Below the pieces are notes generated by a model. It was given only the letters and a program-made list of their open reading frames with translations, was not told where the DNA came from and made no database searches. Below are positions 57,592-64,000 of a stretch of 64,000 nt of DNA, one piece after another (within the stretch, counting starts at the first letter, position 1; each line of letters begins with the position of its first letter). The stretch comes from Cyanoderma ruficeps (lineage: Eukaryota; Chordata; Aves; Passeriformes; Timaliidae). Location of the stretch: the NCBI GenBank assembly GCA_008694505.1, contig VZDJ01000052.1:2621245-2685244 (forward strand). The letters are read 5' to 3'. A program made the position numbers and the translations under genes.

Positions 57592-60500
57592 AGCAGGGAC
57601 TGCACAAGAATTGTGTACCCAAAAGCTGCCCTGGGTCCTGTGAACACAGCAAGTGCTGTTTCCATTCCAGGCAGTGCCACAGTCCCGCTTCAGGAATGCC
57701 AAAGTCATTTTAAGGCTGCTCTGACTGCTGCAGGAGCTCAGCAGTGAAGCAAAGGTGCAGATGGAAACTCAGGCCAAGCTCACAGATGTCCTGTGGCAGA
57801 GGAGCTGCTGAGCACTCTGTTACACACAGAACAGATGCTGTGGTTTTAAAAGTTGCAATATATCAAAACTTCCTGCAGAAGGAATAAAAGCTCACCCAAC
57901 AGGATGGCCAGTTTGAGAAAATGAAAGCTGTTGTGTCATAGGCCAATTCTTGCTTGTAGTCAGTTTTTGGAGAAGCATCTCAGACACATAGTGCAGCAAA
58001 GCCATAAATCTAGATGCCACTGCATGTAGTTCTCAAGTAAAGCTTCTAAAATCCCCAACCTCTGCAAATACCCTTATTTATTAATCTGAGTTTGTGCTGA
58101 ATTAAGCAACTTCTGATGAAAGCTGCAGGATATACATGAAACAATATTTTCCAATATATTGTTGTATCCACACCACCTTTTCAGAGCTTGTAGCCATTCT
58201 CTCCCACACTCTAAGAAAATGTCGTCACCTAAAAGAAGTGAAAAATAATATTTCTGCCCCCCCCATCTGAACAATTAATGTGTATTCTGCCTTGATATGT
58301 ATTCCAGTCTTCTGAGGCTCCTATGCAATCAGTCTTCTCTAATGATTTTCTAGTCTTGAAAAGTAATGTTCATTTCCAGGTATTTCAAAACAGGTATAAA
58401 ATCCTTATCCTGGATCTCCTGTTTAACCAGATCTCCTGTTCCTTTCCCCACTTACCAGTGCGTGATGTGGACCAAGGACAAGTAATGCTCAGCCTATTTT
58501 TTTCTTTTCCCCTGGAAACCATTTAAACAAGGAAACAACTGCACAGTACCTTGCAAGGCACTGGAAAGAGAAACTACCTGTACAGAGAAACTTATTGAAA
58601 TCCCCATTGAATGTGAGAAATGCAATTATGTAACTGTATCATGCCATAGCTTTGCCACCGTAATTCTCCTCCCTCTCCCTTTCCCAGAGACTGTTGAAAA
58701 CAAGTTATTTGAAAGAATCACATGCAATATGAACTAAGTTTAACTGAACGCTTATCTTGAATCAGTGGTGTCCAATAGACATTTCAGGCCAATTATTCTT
58801 GGGACAATGATCTCAAATTGTTCCTGGAATTTCAGGAACAAGGTCACTTTCAGTTAGAGTTGAAAATCAGTGGGGTGATTTTCTGATAAATTAGTTGAAT
58901 GAAAATTGGAGTCAATCCAAAAAGTTTTCTTTACTGCAGTGTAAAGCAGGTGGAGTTCAAAATTCTTGGTCCAGAAAAAATCTTTTTCATAACCAAAAAT
59001 CCAGGTGAATGATGAGCCGGCTGAACAAAGGTGATTTTCTTACCAGGCTGCAGAATTCCTACGAAATAGAATGTAAAGATTGCTTACCTGTCGTAGTAAT
59101 TTATGTGGTCACAGAAATAGCTCTGCTCCAAAAACAAGTGGTGTACAGATTAATAATCCTGGGAAAGGGTGCATTTGTGAGTCCCCTCTGCTGCTGATGA
59201 GCAAATGCCTCTCTACAGGTGCCAAGGAAAATGGGCCACTCACACAACTGCTTGCAGGCCAGGCTCCATCTGGCACAGAACATTCCCAGAGCTCACTGTG
59301 CTGCCGCTGGGGCTGACAGTTGCCAGAGGCCCAAACACTGCTGCTGTCAAAAAAGCCTTTTAGGCTGTTTGTCACCTGGGGTGGCACTTGTCTTTCAGGT
59401 AGTAGGACAGAGATCACGGACCTGCTGTGGCAGTCCCTGTTCCTGCAGAGCTGTTGGATTTGGCAGGAGTCTCGCTTGAGGAGTCACTGCTAGATTAGGC
59501 TGCAGATTGTTCAATGGAGAAATTGTATCTTTTTGCTGAGCCACATGAAAGCTGAAGTCTTTTAAAATGCAAATTGTCTGCAAAAAAAGAAAAGGCTGCT
59601 CCAGGAAGAAAACTTCCAGGAAGCTGAAATTCTAGTCTTTTGTTTGCCAAGGCCACAGAAATCTTCACATATGCAATCAGCAACCCATAATTAAATGCAA
59701 CATCCAGACTGTCCATAAATATTTAAGCCTTTTGCAACTTTCAGACATATGGTTTGATAATTAAGGTGATCTCCACAAAGGAAAATGATTGATTTTGATC
59801 TTCAGGGGTGGTTCCTGAGCACAGCACTTGTGATCCAGCCCTAGAACACAAAGGTCTCAGGCATAAAGTCGAGGTATTTTCCTTTTCAAAGAAAAGGAAA
59901 ATTCTAGAGGGTGCACATTTATCTGAAGTGTGGGCTGATGATATGGGCTGATCTAAAAGTTTCTTTCAGAGCTACCCTTTTGCCAAAGAATGCATTAGCA
60001 GATATCTAGAAATAGCAGGCTTTATATGGAATGCATTGAAGTTGGTAAGTGCTCAGAGGCTCGTTTGCCATCCTTCTCCTGGTAAGTACTGTTCAGCTCC
60101 ACAAGTGGACAATGCAAAGCAGTTCTAATAACTGGATTACGTATGGTAACAATCTAATGGATGGAAATACATTGTTTTATATGGCTTATTCCAGAAAAGC
60201 CCTGTACTGACAGTGATGGATATTCTTTAAGCTGATATTTTACATTTTGTTGTCCCATTTCTGTGACTTTTTCCATGATAATAGGAAAAAATGGGAAACA
60301 TAAGACAATGATGGCATTCTCTGTTTATATCTCAAATTCCACAGGGAGATGTTTTGCCTCTGTTTTGGAGATGCCTTTATGAAAGAAAACCACCAGGAGT
60401 GTAAACCTGAAGCCAAATGAAACAAGCCACATTCAGTGGCTAGGCAGACACTGACACTTGTAACACTGACAGAGCCTTGACCACAGAGATAGGGGAAGAT

Positions 60501-61380
60501 TACTTCCTGATTTGCTTCCTAGGGAATTGTACTTTTGGCAAACTGTTAGGGTATAACTATAAATTGATAGTTTCCTTTGATTTAAACACAGATCCATACA
60601 CAAGAAACATGTCCTGCTAAGTCACAGGTTCTGGCAGCACTCCTGGTCTTCCTTTCACACGTGTTTGGGAAGAAGCTGAATTAAATGCCTAATTGAGGTA
60701 GAAGAAAAGAATACTCTGTTGCAGTTTAGAGAACAGTAAAAAATATTCTAAAATTAATGAACCCTCCAAGCAATTTCTGAAATGCAACCATGGGATTTCT
60801 GTTGCAGAAAAAAGAAAAAAAGCCATAAGGATGTCCAGGGAGTCAGGCAAGCCCCACCACACCCTAAGAAATGAAGTCTGCTGTCAATTCTCTAAAACAG
60901 AGGGCTGTCATTGGGAAATGTAACATTTTTGTAGGTCTTCCCAGCATTTACTGTTGCTTGTGGTTCAGCATTCCCCAGTAAAATATGAGCTGTGGACGAA
61001 AAAACAGACAATTACAACTTTTTTGGCTGGTAACAGGTACTGGTTACTTCTTCTGCCTAAGAAGAACTGTGGGGTTTGTGCCCAGAATTTCTTTTGGGGC
61101 TCAGCGCTTCCCTTTAGCATAAGTATCAAAACAGTATCAAATCATGGGAGACTTTAATCAAAGTATAACCCCTCCCTTAGGGTTACTGCATCATCCATCT
61201 GCTATTTGTACATTGCATCCCTATTTTCTAAGAGTGTCTAGCAAAAGCACAGATAGCTTTTAAACAGCTGTTTCTCAACAAAGTAAGAACTAGAACCTGC
61301 TTTGAAAAGAGAGAAAAAAAAGAAAAAGCATGATGCAGAGGGCTTAAAAAGAAACAGCTGCACCAGAGCAGCTGCACCTG
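57592..61380. other. Intergenic region, middle part
   Basis: No gene supported. A perfect 12-bp hairpin lies at 59876-59902. The rest is AT-rich unique-looking sequence with only short open frames. Confidence 0.65.
59876..59902. repeat. Perfect 12-bp inverted repeat with 3-base loop
   Basis: ATTTTCCTTTTC, AAA, GAAAAGGAAAAT. Low sequence complexity makes chance likely. Confidence 0.6.
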
Positions 61381-61386
61381 AGAGCA

Positions 61387-61498
61387 CCAATCAGCTCCAA
61401 TTAACTCCAATTAACTCCAATCAACTCTGCTGGTCCTGATCAGCTTCACCTGGGCTCCCTGCCCACACCCTTCCCACAGGTCCTTGGGTCCTATTTAA
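61387..61498 (+). promoter_or_regulatory. Candidate promoter: four CCAAT boxes at 10-bp spacing plus TATTTAA
   Basis: CCAAT occurs at 61387, 61397, 61407 and 61417, exactly one helical turn apart, inside a CTCCAATTAA-type minirepeat. A CACCC-type motif lies near 61465-61470 and a TATTTAA box at 61492-61498. A start site would be expected near 61525 on the plus strand. Strong splice donors follow at 61638 (GAG|GTAGGT) and 61802 (GAG|GTAAGA). It may drive a non-coding RNA, an upstream first exon of PLCB1, or be a transposon promoter. Confidence 0.45.
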
Positions 61499-61524
61499 GC
61501 TCAGGCTTGGGGCCTTTGTACTGA

Positions 61525-61801
61525 TTGTAGTTGTGTTGGTGGCTGGCTGTTTGTTATGCTGGTCTTTGCTGTTTAGCCTGTTGTTGTATCTCCAAGCCAG
61601 GTAGCCCCTGTGCCTGGTTCATCCTGCTGTGTTTGAGGTAGGTGATGAGTTTTGTTATTTGTAACTGGTTCAGTTCCTGTGGGGTGTTGCTCTGTTTATG
61701 TCTGGGGTCCTCCTCAGGTCCTGCCTCAGCCCTTCTTGAGCTTTTGCTGCTCTCTAATATGAGAAGATGGCTAGAGGAGGGCTGGAGTGAAGCTCTTGGA
61801 G
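61525..61801 (+). ncRNA. Possible first exon of an unidentified transcript
   Basis: Lies between the expected start below the TATTTAA box and the GAG|GTAAGA donor at 61802. A 61-codon ATG frame (61642-61827) runs past the donor and has no recognisable domain. Inferred from promoter and donor motifs only. Confidence 0.25.
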
Positions 61802-61802
61802 G

Positions 61803-64000
61803 TAAGAGTGCAAACTTTAAATTTTAAACTTATTTTTCTGACACTTTAGTAACACTGGGAAGCATCTACACTTGCTTTAAAGTCTCTAGATGTGGGCAAT
61901 TTGCAATTTTCTGCACTAAATTGTTTGGTTGGATTGGTCTAAGCAAAGGGAGAAAGCTTCTCAGATGGCAGCTTCTCCATCCTGTTAAATTAGGATGTGT
62001 GCTTGTCACTGAAACCAACAGGATTAGAGAGTGGGCTTTTGTATTTTAGAATAGGCTGTTCAGAGGAACAGATTACTGGATGCCAAACTAATCTTCTGAA
62101 AGAACCATTCCTCAGCCTGGGGAGGAGTGGAGATTATTGGTGGTTCCTCAAGAGATGGGAGATGTTTAATGCTGTGAATAGCCAGAGCTTCTTGTGTCTC
62201 TTGTATGTTTGTTCTGAAAGCATGAATACACGTGTCATATTCAGCTCAAAAACCCACTTGCAAAGTATCTGATTTCTGTGGATTATCAGCAGGTTCCTGG
62301 AGAAATCAGATAAGGAATGTATTAGTACACCTAGGCCAGATACAGTTAAAGCTTTTGGAAGTGTTGCAGTTTCCGTGCTCATTGGATTCACCCAGCTGCT
62401 TATGGTTGGATTCTAATTAGCATCAGTTTGTATTTTTCTGTAGGGTAGCACAGCAAACCTGGCATGTTTAATAAGATTGCCATGCTGCTTTCACAGCTTT
62501 AGCTGTCAACCTGCTTTTGTTCTGAGGAAATGGAAAGATTGTTTGTGAAAATCCAACCTGGGAGGAGGAAAGAAGTTAGAGCGCACGTTTGGGCTTCTGA
62601 GCTTTCATGAGGCATGAGAAAACAATGGGAGTGTGTAACTCTACTTTATATGGATAACTGCCCAGTAAAAATATTTCTTCAGATCAAAAATTTCCTTTCC
62701 TTCTGACTGAAAACTATCATTTTTCCCTCTACCAGTGCCTCTTGCTGTTTTGTACCAGTTTGCAGTATGTCTTGCTGTCTTTGAATTGCTTTGCAGTCTC
62801 ACATCTGTTGTTGGTTTCTCAAAGCATCCAGGGAAATGTATCATTATGAGGCATTTAATGAAGATAATCGGGAAATCAAACAGTTTCTTTTGCAGCATCA
62901 GGTTTTAAGAGGCTTGAAAAGGTCTGTGTAGGCCTTTTTATACAAAATACTGTGCACACACCCCGAATATATTGTTGTCCTGAATACCTCACTAAAGGTA
63001 GTGAAGCTGATGCAAACAGAGAATGACTGATGTAGCCCAAGGCCTTCAAGCTCCTCTGAGTAGAGCAGAGTTAAATGTGCTTCCCTCACTGGACTGTCCT
63101 AACAACTCATTTGTGTTTTCTGCATTTCATCTTGGTGCTTTATTCATTTGGACACAGCAAACACCTACTGCTCTTCCATTTCCAATGGGCCAGTCTTCAC
63201 GTGAGGACAAATGTTATATTGTTGTGTTTGCTGATAGGAATTTTGCAGTCTTTTTTTTCATTTGGAGAGATTTCCTTGACAGAGGCAGGGGGCTGGTTGG
63301 GAACACTCTGGCTTTCTTTGAATTCTGTTTTCATGTTCAGATACACTTGACAAGCTGTATGACGCTAAACATAAGCTGAGGGATTTTCCCAGAATCTTCC
63401 CTTTCTTCCTACTGTCACTAATACTTTACACATCACTAGTGCTTTGTAGAGGTGACTGCCTTTGAAAACACCTGTGCCATCAGAATACCCTAGTGAGGAA
63501 TGTTAATATTATTGCTAGTCTAATAAAAATTATAGTAAATACCCTGTGCAAACTCATCCTGAATTAATGGATTTGAAAGAAAAAAAGTTGCTGAGATAAA
63601 GTGAGTTTATGAAATTTCTCTTAGTTCCCTGTTAAGACTGTCAGATGAGGCCTCCTCTTTCTCTGACTGAACTTCAATATAGGAATTGGAAGGCTGGATC
63701 AGACAAATTTCTGTCAAACTAAGGGTCCTGTCTCAGCAAAGGTTAATAACAATTTCCTGAAGAAGGACTACAAGTTAGGGCTGTGTGGAATGTTGTAGTT
63801 GTTGGAAACCCTTGGCACCAATAGGGGTTTCTGGAGCATTTAATTTGTCTTTAATTATCAGCAATGGACTTGTGTGAATTTGTTTCTGGATCTTTGAACT
63901 TGTTCATAGTTCTTGGATCCTTTAGCAGGAGGTTTCAGAACTTAATTTTGCTTTGTATTACAAAAGGAGTTCCTTTTGCTTAACATCGGCGGCCTCTTAG
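61803..64000. other. Right end of window
   Basis: No exon or repeat family was recognised in this stretch. The next gene to the right by human synteny would be PLCB1, but none of its coding sequence was seen. Confidence 0.6.

Noticed and set aside
61387..61802. Reading the CCAAT/TATTTAA block as a second retroviral LTR
   Set aside because: No AATAAA follows the TATA box, and no TG...CA ends with a target duplication were found. Kept as an unassigned promoter candidate.

Overview
The window is nuclear DNA from a vertebrate, almost certainly a bird. Both coding genes have vertebrate-type exons with GT-AG introns, compact introns of 0.3-8.5 kb, and CR1 retroposon 3' ends of the avian type (GGTTTGGGTTGGAA and its complement). 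There is also an avian-looking solo retroviral LTR and a sauropsid-type palindromic repeat. A songbird is possible, but the sequence alone does not prove it.

Layout. Positions 1-6237 lie downstream of the first gene and hold only old repeats and simple sequence. Positions 6238-26602 (minus strand) carry all eight coding exons of HAO1, the peroxisomal glycolate (2-hydroxyacid) oxidase. The spliced frame is 1113 bases, 370 codons plus stop, the same length as the human protein. All catalytic residues are present and the protein ends in the peroxisomal signal SKI. Just upstream of its start are a TATA-like box, a near-consensus HNF1 site and a FOXA-type site, as expected for a liver gene. Positions 26603-34072 are a 7.5 kb intergenic stretch that includes the TMX4 3' UTR.

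Positions 34073-51608 (minus strand) carry all eight coding exons of TMX4, an ER membrane thioredoxin-related protein of 324 residues. It has a signal peptide, a CPAC active site, one membrane segment and an acidic cytosolic tail. Its first exon lies in a CpG island at about 51.1-51.9 kb. The two genes are head-to-tail on the same strand, as HAO1 and TMX4 are on human chromosome 20p12. By that synteny PLCB1 would be expected to the right. No PLCB1 coding exon was recognised in 52-64 kb.

The right-hand 12 kb is non-coding as far as can be seen, but holds the most unusual signals. One is a 385-bp solo LTR with a 6-bp target duplication (57.2-57.6 kb). Another is a promoter-like block at 61.39-61.80 kb: four CCAAT boxes exactly 10 bp apart, a TATTTAA box about 70 bp further on, and strong splice donors. 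The genes do unrelated jobs (glyoxylate metabolism in peroxisomes; redox folding in the ER) and are joined only by conserved gene order. No prokaryotic-type operon, CRISPR array, rRNA or tRNA was seen.
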